64,000 nucleotides of DNA from the NCBI GenBank assembly GCA_025093555.1, contig JAIWNF010000022.1, forward strand, positions 722,203 through 786,202, given 5' to 3'. Under the pieces are notes generated by a model. It was given only the letters and a program-made list of their open reading frames with translations, made no database searches and had not been told where the DNA came from. Position numbers and translations under genes: made by a program. This stretch comes from Circinella umbellata (lineage: Eukaryota > Mucoromycota > Mucoromycetes > Mucorales > Lichtheimiaceae). Each line of letters begins with the position of its first letter. Within the stretch, counting starts at the first letter, position 1. Shown one piece after another: positions 23,092 to 33,463 of this stretch.

Positions 23092-26000
23092 TTATCCTTC
23101 TTGAATTAGCCATTCACATAATGTTACTGCTAATGATGTACCCATACCAATCAATGCTTGTAACATAAACCTTGGAGCAAAAATCTTCCACGTCATTAAA
23201 TGCCTTCTTAAAATAAGAACAAATATGGCAGATAAACATGTTGGTATTGCTTGTAATATCATGATAAGATAAATAAATAATCGATGATCCTGTAATAATT
23301 GTTTGCTGCCAATGGAAGATCCACTTTGTTGACTACTATAATAGCGTATAGACAAAAATCCCAGCCAAGTCATGATATAACCGGATAATGTTGACAAGGC
23401 AACTAATGTAGCACCTCCATAATAATTCATATCATCAAATCCAATAAAGGCCGCTTTCCATGGTAACGAGGTAAATGTAGCTTGATGTGAAGTGACAAAA
23501 AATAAATGATGTCCGATGATATAAATTAATGCAATTTGGATATAGTGTGTCAAATAGGAGTCGTCTTGTCTATTGCCTGTTGTTTTGGCTGTATTTTTTG
23601 TCGGGGTTATTATTCTTGTCAGAAGACTCATAATAAGAGGAGAAGTCAATAAAATGGTGCTCCCCAGAGGTTGTTGAAGTATTGCCAGAGTCACACTCCA
23701 CATGAATAATAATAATGTTAGATAAGATGCAGAATTGCCATTTCTTTTGTTGAATATACATATAGTACTGAAAAAGGTAGAGAACAAGGTAATTGCATAA
23801 ACCAACCGTGGTGCATACACGTCAAGTATTTTGATAAATGTTGAATACAAGTCATGTGTCAATTTTATACTGATAGACAATGGATTGAAAAAAAGTAGCT
23901 GCATGCTGAATATTGCCGTTGGTGGATCATAAATATCATCGTCAAAGTTAGTTTGTTGTATATTTAACCCTAACGCATTCTCATGAGTTGAACTTTGATA
24001 GATAGTAGTTATTTGTCGTATAAATACAATAAAAAGTGAAATCGAATATGCAACGGTAAATATAATCGCTTTCCAACTCTTCTTGTTGTTGTTCGTAATA
24101 AACATTCGATAGAAAACTCGTGGCAGGAAATAAAAACACAAAAATGCATTGAATAGAATATAGCCCAAGTTGATAAAATTAGAACCTTCTCCTCCAAACG
24201 TAATATATCCATTGTGAATATAGCTGCAATACGGAAACTGTTCTTCTCGACATTGTCCAGTCAATCCAGTCAATCGAATCCATACCAATACAATCAAAGG
24301 GGGTATCATTGATCCAAGTACATTTTGTAAATTTAAAGTAGTATGGCGGCTGTGAGTCACAAGGGACTGAAAAAACCAAAGGATACATAATGTGGCAGCA
24401 ATGTACCGTGTACCTCGATCTTCCCAAATAACAAAACTGTTGGATGCTAATGTAAATGCATTAATCAAGGTACCAAAAACCAAAAAGATCCAATCCAACG
24501 GTATTCTTTTTTTAACAGAGACAACTGTTCTTTCTGTTTTTGATTTTGTTTTGCTTGATGATGAAAAAGGTATGGTAAGAAACAAAATGGCTGATGCAAT
24601 ACAATTTGTCGCAATAATGACATCCATCCATCCCATCTTTTCAAACCAGTCATAATATTGAGCATTCTTGAATGAAACTATCCCACCCAGTGTACTTATC
24701 ACGGTAATTATCCAAACGGTAAGGAAGTGACGTAGGGAAATACTTGAATTATTGGAACCCACTGCTACAGATACAGTCGCACATGTTGTCAAGACCAGTA
24801 TTAGGATACCCATCACCATGGATCCAACATCGAATTGTGCCCATATAGCATCACAATATTTAATGGTACTTATAAGAAATGTATCGTATTCAAATATAAT
24901 TTGTTCTATCAATTGAATCATATCACTGTCGTTGTCACTGTCCTGATGTTTTTGCAGGTAATGGTCGCTAAACATACGTTCAGCATTCCAAAAATGTTGA
25001 TAAATAGGGTCAAGCGAGCTAGGAGCAAATCCAGGATGTTGTGTATGATTCCAATAAGTACCCAGATAATTATATACTTGTAGTGCATTGCGTCGAAACT
25101 GCTGAGCCATATGAAGTAATATTTGATCGTTCCTTTTATTTTGTGGTTGTTTTTTATCATTATCTTCATAATCACTTGACATAAGAACATCAGGAAGCAA
25201 CGCACCAAGATTACCAAAGGGTATTGGAACATCTAATAAATAAGCCAATGTCGGGACGAGATGAATTTGAGAAGCTATTGGATAATGTGTAGCATTATAA
25301 CCAAGTCGATCAACAATTTCTTGAATTGGATACCCCAATTTTTCCGATCTTGTTTGATGAATTCGCTTAAACAAATCATGATAGTTATAATCATCGTTAT
25401 CATTTTTCATTGTGAGTTGTCGACCAGAATATAAAAATAGTCCACTCATTAATTCTTCGACACTTTCACCTCCGTGATCTCCTTCAACTGACATGCCATG
25501 ATCACCCATCACCACTAATAATGTATCCTCGTCAACAACGGACGTAAGTCGTTCGACTACATCATTCATTTGTGATAATTTATTGGCCATATTGGGATGC
25601 GAAGGACCATATGTATGACCACAATGATCCACGCCTAAAAAATGAGCAATGATTACTTGCCAATCATCTTGCTCTTGGCCCTTTTGAGAAGAAATGAGAG
25701 GCCACAAATGAGAAAGAATTCGATTATCCACGGTATGAAGATCAAACATTTTAAAACTGTCACTTTCAAATGTTTTGTTACGATCATCAAATACTTCAGG
25801 AAATAAATTAACCCACGTATCATCCCCCATAAAATAGATATTATCATAACGTTGCCGTATATGTCGTAAAAGATGATCTTCATTAACAGCTGAAGAAGCA
25901 AAATTAGCACCTGCATCTATAAATGTAGGTAAAGAACCTGTCATTAATCCTTTTACACGTTGCATGGTGGTTGTGGGTGGATCAGCACGGAATTGATATA

Positions 26001-26424
26001 AAAGTGACGATGATGGATTTGACCGGTGTAACTTTTCAATAATTGGGAATTGATTGAGATAATAGTGTTGTTGCTGTTGTTGCTGGTTATTGTTACTGTT
26101 GCTCATATCCATATCAGTTAAAAAGTCAAAACGTAGAGCATCAATAATAATCATGATGACACGATCAAATGGTTTTTTTGTTGGAATGGTAGGATGATGG
26201 AGTTTGTCATAATTATGACTCTCATTATTGTTGTCCTTGTTGTAACTGTTGCCGTTCGTGTCGTATACTGGAAATTGATCCCAGACATCATGTTGGGTGG
26301 CCTGAATATCAAGTGTTTGGCGGGTCAACAAGAAACCTTTAAGAAAAAAGTAAAGCCCAAAAATTTGTAAACCTGTTAAACAAAAGAGTATAAATGAATG
26401 TGAAGGGTGAAATAGCTTGGACAT
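23092..26424 (-). CDS. GPI13: GPI ethanolamine phosphate transferase 3 (Gpi13/PIG-O)
   Basis: A single uninterrupted exon codes about 1110 residues from ATG 26424 (MSKLFHPSHSFILF). An N-terminal membrane anchor is followed by a lumenal alkaline-phosphatase-like catalytic domain. Visible motifs are RVIMIIIDALRFDF (metal-binding Asp), DPPTTTMQRVKGLMTGSLPT (nucleophile Thr region), FMGDDTWVNLFP, IAHFLGVDHCGHTYGPSHP and VVMGDHGMSVEGDHGGES (metal-binding Asp/His). The C-terminal half has about a dozen predicted membrane helices. Motif wording (DPPTTTMQR, LGVDHCGH) favours PIG-O/Gpi13 over the Mcd4 and Gpi7 paralogues. Family knowledge: it adds phosphoethanolamine to the third mannose of the GPI precursor in the ER, the link later used to attach proteins. 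It diverges from RPB5 with 477 bp between starts. Asn/Gln runs near residues 60-130 are low-complexity insertions. Confidence 0.92.
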   Translation of the reverse strand: MSKLFHPSHSFILFCLTGLQIFGLYFFLKGFLLTRQTLDIQATQHDVWDQFPVYDTNGNSYNKDNNNESHNYDKLHHPTIPTKKPFDRVIMIIIDALRFDFLTDMDMSNSNNNQQQQQQHYYLNQFPIIEKLHRSNPSSSLLYQFRADPPTTTMQRVKGLMTGSLPTFIDAGANFASSAVNEDHLLRHIRQRYDNIYFMGDDTWVNLFPEVFDDRNKTFESDSFKMFDLHTVDNRILSHLWPLISSQKGQEQDDWQVIIAHFLGVDHCGHTYGPSHPNMANKLSQMNDVVERLTSVVDEDTLLVVMGDHGMSVEGDHGGESVEELMSGLFLYSGRQLTMKNDNDDYNYHDLFKRIHQTRSEKLGYPIQEIVDRLGYNATHYPIASQIHLVPTLAYLLDVPIPFGNLGALLPDVLMSSDYEDNDKKQPQNKRNDQILLHMAQQFRRNALQVYNYLGTYWNHTQHPGFAPSSLDPIYQHFWNAERMFSDHYLQKHQDSDNDSDMIQLIEQIIFEYDTFLISTIKYCDAIWAQFDVGSMVMGILILVLTTCATVSVAVGSNNSSISLRHFLTVWIITVISTLGGIVSFKNAQYYDWFEKMGWMDVIIATNCIASAILFLTIPFSSSSKTKSKTERTVVSVKKRIPLDWIFLVFGTLINAFTLASNSFVIWEDRGTRYIAATLCILWFFQSLVTHSRHTTLNLQNVLGSMIPPLIVLVWIRLTGLTGQCREEQFPYCSYIHNGYITFGGEGSNFINLGYILFNAFLCFYFLPRVFYRMFITNNNKKSWKAIIFTVAYSISLFIVFIRQITTIYQSSTHENALGLNIQQTNFDDDIYDPPTAIFSMQLLFFNPLSISIKLTHDLYSTFIKILDVYAPRLVYAITLFSTFFSTICIFNKRNGNSASYLTLLLFMWSVTLAILQQPLGSTILLTSPLIMSLLTRIITPTKNTAKTTGNRQDDSYLTHYIQIALIYIIGHHLFFVTSHQATFTSLPWKAAFIGFDDMNYYGGATLVALSTLSGYIMTWLGFLSIRYYSSQQSGSSIGSKQLLQDHRLFIYLIMILQAIPTCLSAIFVLILRRHLMTWKIFAPRFMLQALIGMGTSLAVTLCEWLIQEG

Positions 26425-26487
26425 TGTTCCATCACAACAACGAACCAACCAAAAAGGAGAGTGAGAACGGTAGAAAGTAAAATTACA

Positions 26488-26497
26488 ACACGCGTGT
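26488..26497. promoter_or_regulatory. Palindrome with an ACGCGT (MCB-type) core in the GPI13/RPB5 divergent promoter
   Basis: ACACGCGTGT is a perfect 10-bp palindrome 64 bp upstream of the GPI13 ATG. Its core is the MluI cell-cycle box bound by MBF in other fungi, and an Mbp1/Swi4-like gene lies nearby in the window. A single site is weak evidence. Confidence 0.3.
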
Positions 26498-26820
26498 GTT
26501 CCTTCTATTATTACGGAAACCGAAAAGAAAACAATTGTGTAACCCTAAATGGGTTTAAGCTTGATGTACACTAATTCACTATACAAGTTCCCCAAATAAA
26601 AATAAAAGTATGTCTATCATTTTTATATATTACTCTTATATAACAATGAGTCAATGTAAAGGCATCAAATTATAATATAAATTAGCTAGAATTTATAAGT
26701 TTATCTTTCACCATTCATCCAAAATAGCGTGATTTTCTTAAGTGATACGTACATGAAAAAATGCACATTTTATCTCCCAGTGACTTGCTTTTTTTTAATA
26801 AGGCAAAGTCGAAAGCTTAC

Positions 26821-26844
26821 TTTTTTTTTTTTTTTTTTTTTTTT
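26821..26844. repeat. Poly-T tract upstream of RPB5
   Basis: About 24 consecutive T residues, 58 bp before the RPB5 start codon. Such tracts commonly exclude nucleosomes in fungal promoters. Confidence 0.8.
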
Positions 26845-26901
26845 CCTTGTCTCTTTTCGTTTGACACATCGCCACTTGTAAAGAATAAATTAAAAAACGT
26901 C

Positions 26902-27921
26902 ATGGATTCCAGTAATAACGAAGCAACACGATTGTGGCGAGTATACCGTACTGCACATCAAATGGTTCATGACAGAGTAAGTGAACTATTTTTTATTTAT
27001 TTACTCTTTCTTCAATTGAATCGATCATTAAATATGAAAAAAAAAAAACGATATAGGGTTATTTAGTATCACAATCCGACCTTGATATCGAACTTGAATC
27101 TTTCAAGCGTCAATTTGCACCTACGGGTGATGTTGAGTATGTTCTCATCGTATTTTTAGTTAATTAATTTCTTGTATATATAATATACTCATATACTTTT
27201 GTTTTTTTTAGTCGTGATCATTTGACTTTTGTTGTGCAAAAGAAAGATGATCCTACTGATCAATTATTAGTATTTTTCCCCAAGGATAAATCTGTTGGTG
27301 TAAAACCTTTGAGACAGTAAGTATATATTATATATATTCATATTATATATAATTTATCAATATTAAATAAAAGTGGCGAACTTTTATAGATACGTCGAAA
27401 GAATGGCACAACAACAAATTCCAAAGGGTGTTTGTATTTATCAACAAACTATGACTTCGTCAGCAAATAAGGTTATTCAATCACTTCCTTCTAAACATAC
27501 TCTTGAATCTTTCCAAGAAAATGAATTACTTGTGAACATTACCCATCACGTCTTGGTTCCTAAACATGAAGTTTTGACATCGGAAGAAAAAGCAGCACTT
27601 TTACAAAGATAGTAAGTTTGAAAGAAAAAAAGAGAGAGAAAAAACAAGCAAGTTTTTAACTAAATATATATTAATATTATTTATATAGTCGATTGAAAGA
27701 AACACAATTACCACGTATTCAACATTCTGATCCTGTAGCACGATACTATGGTTTGAGACGCGGTCAGGTAAAAATAAAAAATATTAAGATGGAGGAAAAG
27801 GGGGGGATGGTATTAAAAAAACCAGAAATAAACTTTGAATTAAATATATATATAGGTTGTCAAGATTTTACGTGAAAGTGAAACCGCTGGTCGTTATGTT
27901 AGTTATCGTCTTTGCATATAA
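26902..27921 (+). CDS. RPB5: RNA polymerase I/II/III shared subunit Rpb5 (RPABC1)
   Basis: Six exons (26902-26976, 27057-27136, 27212-27316, 27390-27611, 27689-27767, 27856-27921) give 208 residues, close to yeast 215 and human 210. The N-terminal jaw region reads [20 protein letters not shown] and [19 protein letters not shown]. The highly conserved C-terminal assembly domain reads [45 protein letters not shown] and [19 protein letters not shown]. Family knowledge: Rpb5 sits at the downstream-DNA jaw of all three nuclear RNA polymerases. All six joins are in phase with standard GT/AG sites. It shares a promoter region with the divergent GPI13. Confidence 0.96.
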
Positions 27922-28348
27922 TTCCATACTATTCTCTCTCTCTCTCTCTTTTTTTTTTTTTATCTCGCTCTCACTCTCAACCTCTTTACCTATACAAACA
28001 TTACAAACACATTCTTTCCCTATCCCATTTCGTATATATATATAAAATATATATAAACATATATATACTTTGCATATAAAATTTTCATTTTAATATTATA
28101 TTAAACATATCCATTATTTCAAAGTACGTAGAAATAAAATGGATATTTACAAAGCCATTGTAAAAGTGATTGATTATTGTTTAATTATATATAAAAAAAG
28201 AGGGGGGGTTCTTTATAACAACAACAACAAAACATGTAGCAATTAACAATATGATAAAATGTATCCACAGTTTAATATGAAGTATGCAAAAAAATAGAGG
28301 TTGGATTTAAAGTGAACAGGGAAGGGAGGGGGAGAGATATTGATATTT
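27922..28348. other. Intergenic between convergent RPB5 and the APSES gene
   Basis: (CT)n at 27933-27948 followed by poly-T, and (TA)n near 28033-28070. No coding signal. Confidence 0.6.
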
Positions 28349-30658
28349 TTATCCACTTTCATTAAAAGATGCTAATAATGGTGATAACATCATATCTACA
28401 TTTTCATAAGCTACATTACAACACATAGAAATTAATCGTTTGTATTCTTGATATCGTTTTCCAGGTGTTTGTGTTTTTAATTGAATGATTTCATCCACCA
28501 ATTCTTGTCGATTCTTTTGTAATGATGATAATTTATCTTCCAATTCTTTTGTATTTTTTATTAATTCTTCTTCTTCTTTTTCATTATCCTTGTCCGTTTT
28601 CTTCTCTTCTTTCTCTTCTTGTTTTATTTTAGAATTATCACTTTCGTCTTGTTTTATTGATAATCCAAACTCATTGTCATTCTTCTCAATTAATTGTGTT
28701 AATTTTTCCTTTTGAGCATAATGCATTAATTTCCTTAACCTTGTTTCTAACTCCTTGGCCGCTTCTTCTGCTTCGTTCAATAAACCAGGATTAAGTCGAA
28801 TTTGTTCCAAAATGCGTCGTGTTTCAGCTAATCGTTTCCGTGTTAATTCCAAATCCACTCGTTTTTCCTTGACTGCTTGTTCTTTTTGTGTTAAATCTCG
28901 TTCATAACTTCCTGCAAATCCATCAAATAATTGAGATGCTGTAGGGACGGATCGATCATTCGCTAAAATCATTTTAAACATGGATTCAATTTTTTGTCGT
29001 AAACGTGCACGTGCTGCTTGTTCACTTGCACTAATAGCTAAAGAAGGCGTCATTGCTGTTGATAATAACGAAGAAGAAGAAGAAGATCCTCCGTGAATTG
29101 TATTGGATGGTGTTGTTGATGAGGATGGATTTGTGGTTGTACCCAATATATCATGTGAAAATCGTCCTGATCGTTCTAATTCTGTTAAATAATCTTGTGC
29201 TGTCATTCCTTCTTCATTTGCAATTTCAGTACTTGCACCAGCATCAATTAAAAGTCGAACTAATTTCTTGTTTCCAATTCTTGCAGCAATCGTTAATGCA
29301 GTATCACCATAAACATCTTGTACATTTAATATAGAAATCAATTCGGATCGATTGGAACCCAATTTATCAATTAAACATTCCATATAATAACGTGACGCAT
29401 GTACTTTTCCTTTCCAACTGGCCGTGGATGCGACATGATGAAAAACGGTTTGATCTTTTTTATCGATATTAAATATAGTTTTTTGTAACATATCAAGCAT
29501 ATAATGAAACGTTTTACGATCAAAGTTATTGGTAAATAAAACACTACGCATAAGAGCAGTTTGGCCCTTGAAATTAACTCGATAAACATCCGCTTTTAAA
29601 TGAATTAAAACTTTGACTGTTTGTAATTGTCCCATGGCAGCTGCCCAATGTAAACTTGTATGACCTTCGTCATCAATAATCACATTGACATCTAAATCAC
29701 GTGGTGGATGTTGTAAAATAGGTGGTACTTCTGTATTACCGGATATAAAGTTATGTAAAAGTTTTTGTGCATAAGAAGAATTGGTATGATCAAATCCTGA
29801 ATCATCATCTTCTTCTGTTTCTTGCTGTTGAAGTTGTTGTTCTTTATTATTATTAGTATTACGTTTCATACGTTTATTAGGTCTTGATGTGTGTTGTTGC
29901 TGTTGTTGTTGTTGATGATGATAAGTCATGGGAGGAGGTAATAAATGTGTATCTACACCATCTGTTGTAGATCGAAATAAAGGTGAGGGTGTACGTGAAT
30001 GACCTGTACCAACGACGTGTTGATGATGATGATGTAAAGCATGTGGATCAATTAACATTGAATTATCATTTTCATGAAGTTCACTATATTGTGAAGAATC
30101 TTCAGCATCGGAAGGTTCTACTTCTTCTTCATGCTTGACTCTTTTTCGTCGTGGTTCGCGTGCTCTTCGTGGACGAGTAGACGCGGCTGTAACATGTTTT
30201 GGTGCAACAGGTGGACTTTCATCTCCTTTTACATAATCAAAAATGGGTTGTAATAATTGATCTACTTTATACTGTTGTGCTAATGAAACACCTCGTTCAA
30301 ATGGAACCCAAGTACCTAATTTATAATATAAATGAAAGTTTTTTTTAATAAATAAATAAATTACAACTACACGAAAATAAAAATAAAAATAAATAGTTTT
30401 TTTTTTTTTACCTTGATATTTTCCATAACCACCTTGTACTTTTTCGTGTTTACCTACTTGAACTTCACGTTCTAAAATGCGTGTACGTTGAGGTTTATCG
30501 AAATCAGCTACTTTTAAAATTTGTGTAGCATTCAAATAAGCATCGGAACGTCGTCGCATTACAGCTACACCTTTACACAACATTTCATATACGGGTACAC
30601 CAGAATAGGTTGCTTTAAATATTCGAGGAGGACTATTCGTATTATTACTTGTTGACAT
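28349..30658 (-). CDS. MBP1: Mbp1/Swi4-like APSES transcription factor with ankyrin repeats
   Basis: Two exons, 30658-30412 and 30315-28349, give 737 residues. Residues about 12-105 form the APSES/KilA-N DNA-binding domain: YSGVPVYEMLCKGVAVMRRR, DAYLNATQILKVADFDKPQR, RILEREVQVGKHEKVQGGYG-KYQ, then GTWVPFERGVSLAQQY. A basic linker (RPRRAREPRRKRVKHEEE) and a Gln/His-rich region follow. Next come ankyrin repeats (GHTSLHWAAAMGQLQTVKVL, YGDTALTIAARIGNKKLVRL) and a C-terminal coiled coil rich in Glu/Lys. Family knowledge: this is the DNA-binding subunit of MBF/SBF-type complexes that switch on G1/S genes, partnering a Swi6-like protein through the C-terminus. The 96-bp intron lies inside the DNA-binding domain. 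Mbp1 and Swi4 cannot be separated with certainty here. Confidence 0.88.
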   Translation of the reverse strand: MSTSNNTNSPPRIFKATYSGVPVYEMLCKGVAVMRRRSDAYLNATQILKVADFDKPQRTRILEREVQVGKHEKVQGGYGKYQGKKKKTIYFYFYFRVVVIYLFIKKNFHLYYKLGTWVPFERGVSLAQQYKVDQLLQPIFDYVKGDESPPVAPKHVTAASTRPRRAREPRRKRVKHEEEVEPSDAEDSSQYSELHENDNSMLIDPHALHHHHQHVVGTGHSRTPSPLFRSTTDGVDTHLLPPPMTYHHQQQQQQQHTSRPNKRMKRNTNNNKEQQLQQQETEEDDDSGFDHTNSSYAQKLLHNFISGNTEVPPILQHPPRDLDVNVIIDDEGHTSLHWAAAMGQLQTVKVLIHLKADVYRVNFKGQTALMRSVLFTNNFDRKTFHYMLDMLQKTIFNIDKKDQTVFHHVASTASWKGKVHASRYYMECLIDKLGSNRSELISILNVQDVYGDTALTIAARIGNKKLVRLLIDAGASTEIANEEGMTAQDYLTELERSGRFSHDILGTTTNPSSSTTPSNTIHGGSSSSSSLLSTAMTPSLAISASEQAARARLRQKIESMFKMILANDRSVPTASQLFDGFAGSYERDLTQKEQAVKEKRVDLELTRKRLAETRRILEQIRLNPGLLNEAEEAAKELETRLRKLMHYAQKEKLTQLIEKNDNEFGLSIKQDESDNSKIKQEEKEEKKTDKDNEKEEEELIKNTKELEDKLSSLQKNRQELVDEIIQLKTQTPGKRYQEYKRLISMCCNVAYENVDMMLSPLLASFNESG
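30316..30411 (-). other. 3n, stop-free intron in the APSES domain
   Basis: GTAAAA...TTAG flanks 96 bp, a multiple of three with no stop in frame. Retention would add 32 mostly Lys/Tyr/Phe/Ile residues within the DNA-binding domain. Removal restores the conserved KYQ-GTWVP join, so it is an intron. Confidence 0.8.
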
Positions 30659-31536
30659 TTTTATTATTATTTTTATTATGATATTCGTGTGTTAATACAA
30701 GAAAAAAAGAGAGTACAGAAAGAGGAAAAAGCGGGCATAAAAAAAAGAAAACGCGATTATTTTTTTTGTAGGGGCCCTTATATTTTTTCACACTCATTTT
30801 TTTTTTACCCACTATAAGTATTTTATGCTCCTTATTTTAGTAAAAACTCCTTCTTTATTGATAAGTAATCATTAAGTATGAACTTATTATTAATCACTAC
30901 AAATTATTAATAACGAACCTTCGCACTTTCTTTCGTAGGTTGAGCTCCTTTGCTTCGCTTTGTGTCAATCCCTCCGAGGCTACAGTTTTGGCGGCTCGTT
31001 ATTAATATGTGTCTAAAGTCAGTAATAACTTTATTTAGTAATTACATTCATAGAGAGAGAACTGCTGATTTATATGTTTTGATCACACAATAATGCAATT
31101 CACCTTTTTTTTATCCTTTATTCTTATCCTTCATTTAAATAATAGAAAGAGAATACCTATAATAATTACATACAAAAATCAGTTATTAAATTTCGTACTT
31201 ACATTTAATAGAATAGAATAGAATATCCAAACAAAATTAAAAAAAGAAAAAGATACCTAAATTTGATTGGTCAGAAACACATGAACTCGTGGTCTATTAT
31301 GTTACCCACAACCACACCCTTCTCCTGTAAAAAAATAACAACACCCCCACCCTCCGATTATTATTATGATGATTATTTTGTATGCTGCGGGAAAAAAAAT
31401 AACTTGGTAGGTCAAGGCGAGCGGGGCTAAAGTTTTCCTTCTAAAACAAACACTTACTTTAATTTTTTCCTCTTTTTTTTTTCTTTTTCTTTGAAAGTAA
31501 TACTTTTTTTTTTGATAATTTAAAATAAATAAGATA
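30659..31536. promoter_or_regulatory. Divergent promoter region of the APSES gene and the Rab5 gene
   Basis: About 880 bp between two divergently transcribed starts. It contains an ACGCG core at about 30751, 93 bp upstream of the APSES start (a partial MCB-type site), a poly-T stretch before the Rab5 start, and a small inverted-repeat element at 30897-31011. No coding signal. Confidence 0.5.
30897..31011. mobile_element. Tiny inverted-repeat element (~115 bp)
   Basis: ATTAATAACGAACC at the left end and GGCTCGTTATTAAT at the right end are inverted copies with one mismatch. The interior is unusually GC-rich for this region (GGTTGAGCTCCTTTGCTTCG, CCTCCGAGGCTACAGTTTTG). It could be a miniature inverted-repeat transposable element or a structured RNA. 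It does not fold into a tRNA cloverleaf by eye. Confidence 0.45.
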
Positions 31537-32630
31537 ATGTCTGAAGCAGAATCAACATCGGGTACTCAACGAACTATCGCTTCTCCAACTGGAAAAGCAA
31601 CTCAAGTTAAACTTGTATTATTAGGTTTGTATTCTTTTTATTTATTTTTTTATATTTTTAGTTTTAAAAAAATGACCAACTCATCTTTTTTTTTTTAATA
31701 ATAATATTATTATTTATAGGTGAATCAGGTGTAGGTAAATCTTCACTTGTTATGCGATTTGTTAATCGTGAATATGTAGAAAATCGTGAACCCACTATTG
31801 GAGGTAAAGTATATATATATATATACTTCTTAAATAAAAAGAAAAGAATGTCTAAATTGTTGTTATTCATATGACTTTTTTTTTTTTTTTTTGGTTTCTC
31901 AATAGCTGCTTTTTTAACACAAAAATGTCATCTCGATGACCGATCTATTAAGTTTGAAATTTGGGATACAGCAGGTCAAGAACGATTTCATTCTCTTGCA
32001 CCCATGTATTATCGTAATGCTCAAGCTGCAATCATTGTTTATGATATTACAAAGGCTGTAAGTATTTAATTTTTCTTTAGAGTTGGTTGAATTTGGATAA
32101 AAATTATTCTACTACAAAAAGCTAAGAAAGTAAAACTGTAATTCATTCATTATTATAGTCAACACTTGATAAAGCCAAATCATGGGCTAAAGAATTACAA
32201 AGACAAGCCAATTCTGGTATTGTAATTGCATTGGTGGGTAATAAATTGGATCTTGCTGAAGGAGAATCTGAAGATGATAATAGTAGTGCTGAAGATAATG
32301 AACGACAAGTATCAGAAGAAGATGCTCAAGCTTATGCAGAAGAAGCTGGTCTTTTATTTAAAGAAACCAGTGCGAAGACTAGCAAAAATGTAGATGCTAT
32401 CTTTACTGAAATTGGTAAGCTTAAAATACCTTTTGAGTAAGTGAAGATTAGGACTTTTTTTTTTACTAAAGATGTTTAAATGGGTATATAAAATAGCCAA
32501 GAAAATTCCATCGGAGTATCTATTCTCAGCTAGTCGACCTGATGGACGTGGAGCTAGAGGTGCTCACGGTAATATTGATTTGATGCAACCTACAGCTGAA
32601 CAAAGATCTTCTGGAAATTGTGCTTGTTAA
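31537..32630 (+). CDS. VPS21: Rab5-family GTPase (Vps21/Ypt5)
   Basis: Five exons (31537-31624, 31720-31803, 31906-32057, 32159-32414, 32497-32630) give 237 residues. All Rab nucleotide motifs are present: P-loop GESGVGKSS, switch I EPTIGAAFLTQ, switch [22 protein letters not shown], guanine-specificity NKLD and ETSAK. The C-terminus ends CAC, a double geranylgeranylation signal. EPTIGAAF and [20 protein letters not shown] are Rab5-type. Family knowledge: it controls homotypic fusion of early endosomes and vacuolar protein sorting on endosomal membranes. An Asp/Glu/Ser-rich insertion after NKLD ([15 protein letters not shown]) is typical of fungal Ypt5/Vps21. It is divergent from the APSES gene. 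Confidence 0.95.
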
Positions 32631-32867
32631 AGAGATCTTTATTATTAAATTTTTATGATTTTTATAATTATTATTATGATTATTATTATTATTATTATTC
32701 TTATGATTTATACCCCCATCCCTTCTTTTGAACCCGCTTTTTTTTTCATCTCTTCTTTATCCATCCCCCCCCTTTCTTTTCTTCCCCCTTTCTTTTTTTT
32801 GAAATACAAGTCAACCTTATTAAAATGGTTTCTCTTTACACTTTCTAGTCTCCTTTTTTTTTTGTTA
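32631..32867. other. Rab5 3' flank up to the long-TIR unit
   Basis: Simple ATT-rich repeats (32663-32705), then pyrimidine-rich DNA. No gene. Confidence 0.5.
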
Positions 32868-33463
32868 CAGCTTTTTTCCTGGTTTTAGACGGTCCATTTT
32901 TTTTTCAAGATGGCGGTGGGATTTCTTCTACCTGACGGCTGGGATTTTTTGCTGTGGCGCCAAGCATTTTATAATTTGGCATCCAAATATTATCAATGTG
33001 GCGCCCAAATGCGGCTAACAACCCAACCCCAACGATCGTTTTGTAGCATGAAAAAGAAATAAATGAAAAGTTGGTTCTTTTTTTTATTAATGATAAAAAA
33101 TAAATAACGGTTTTAAAAAATAGTACTGAAAAGAAAATAAGATACATACATAAAACTACAGTAAGCGAAATTTTTAATAGCTTGAACTTTTAACGACTTG
33201 AAAAGCGAATTATACATTTCAATATAGTAATTTTAAAAAACATAGCTTATATAGACAAACGCAATAAAATTGTAATAAAAAAAGATTTTTTATTATAATA
33301 TCAACAATAACGAGGTGGAGAAACGTTAATTCACTCAGATATTACAATTTCTAATCACGATAAGAAAAAGGATATGGCGACGGAGAGTGGAGAAAGTATA
33401 TAAAAGTAATAGCACCATCAAGAAAAGTAGCCATCTGAGAGGAATCATGTAAGCCATCATTAC
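32868..33463 (+). repeat. Left terminal inverted repeat
   Basis: Matches the reverse complement of 39446-40049 with a few substitutions and small length changes in homopolymers. The match stops sharply after AAGCCATCATT at 33463. Confidence 0.88.

Noticed and set aside
28485..28715. Ser/Phe-rich open frame antisense to the APSES coiled coil
   Set aside because: It is a shadow of the Glu/Lys-rich coding strand of the APSES gene.
30930..31000. GC-rich patch considered as a tRNA gene
   Set aside because: No cloverleaf, A-box/B-box spacing or anticodon arm could be drawn by eye.
32905..33147. Open frame in the left inverted arm, also present in the right arm (39699-40013)
   Set aside because: The arms are nearly identical DNA throughout, so shared openness is expected. 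The peptide has no start context, splice structure or recognisable domain.
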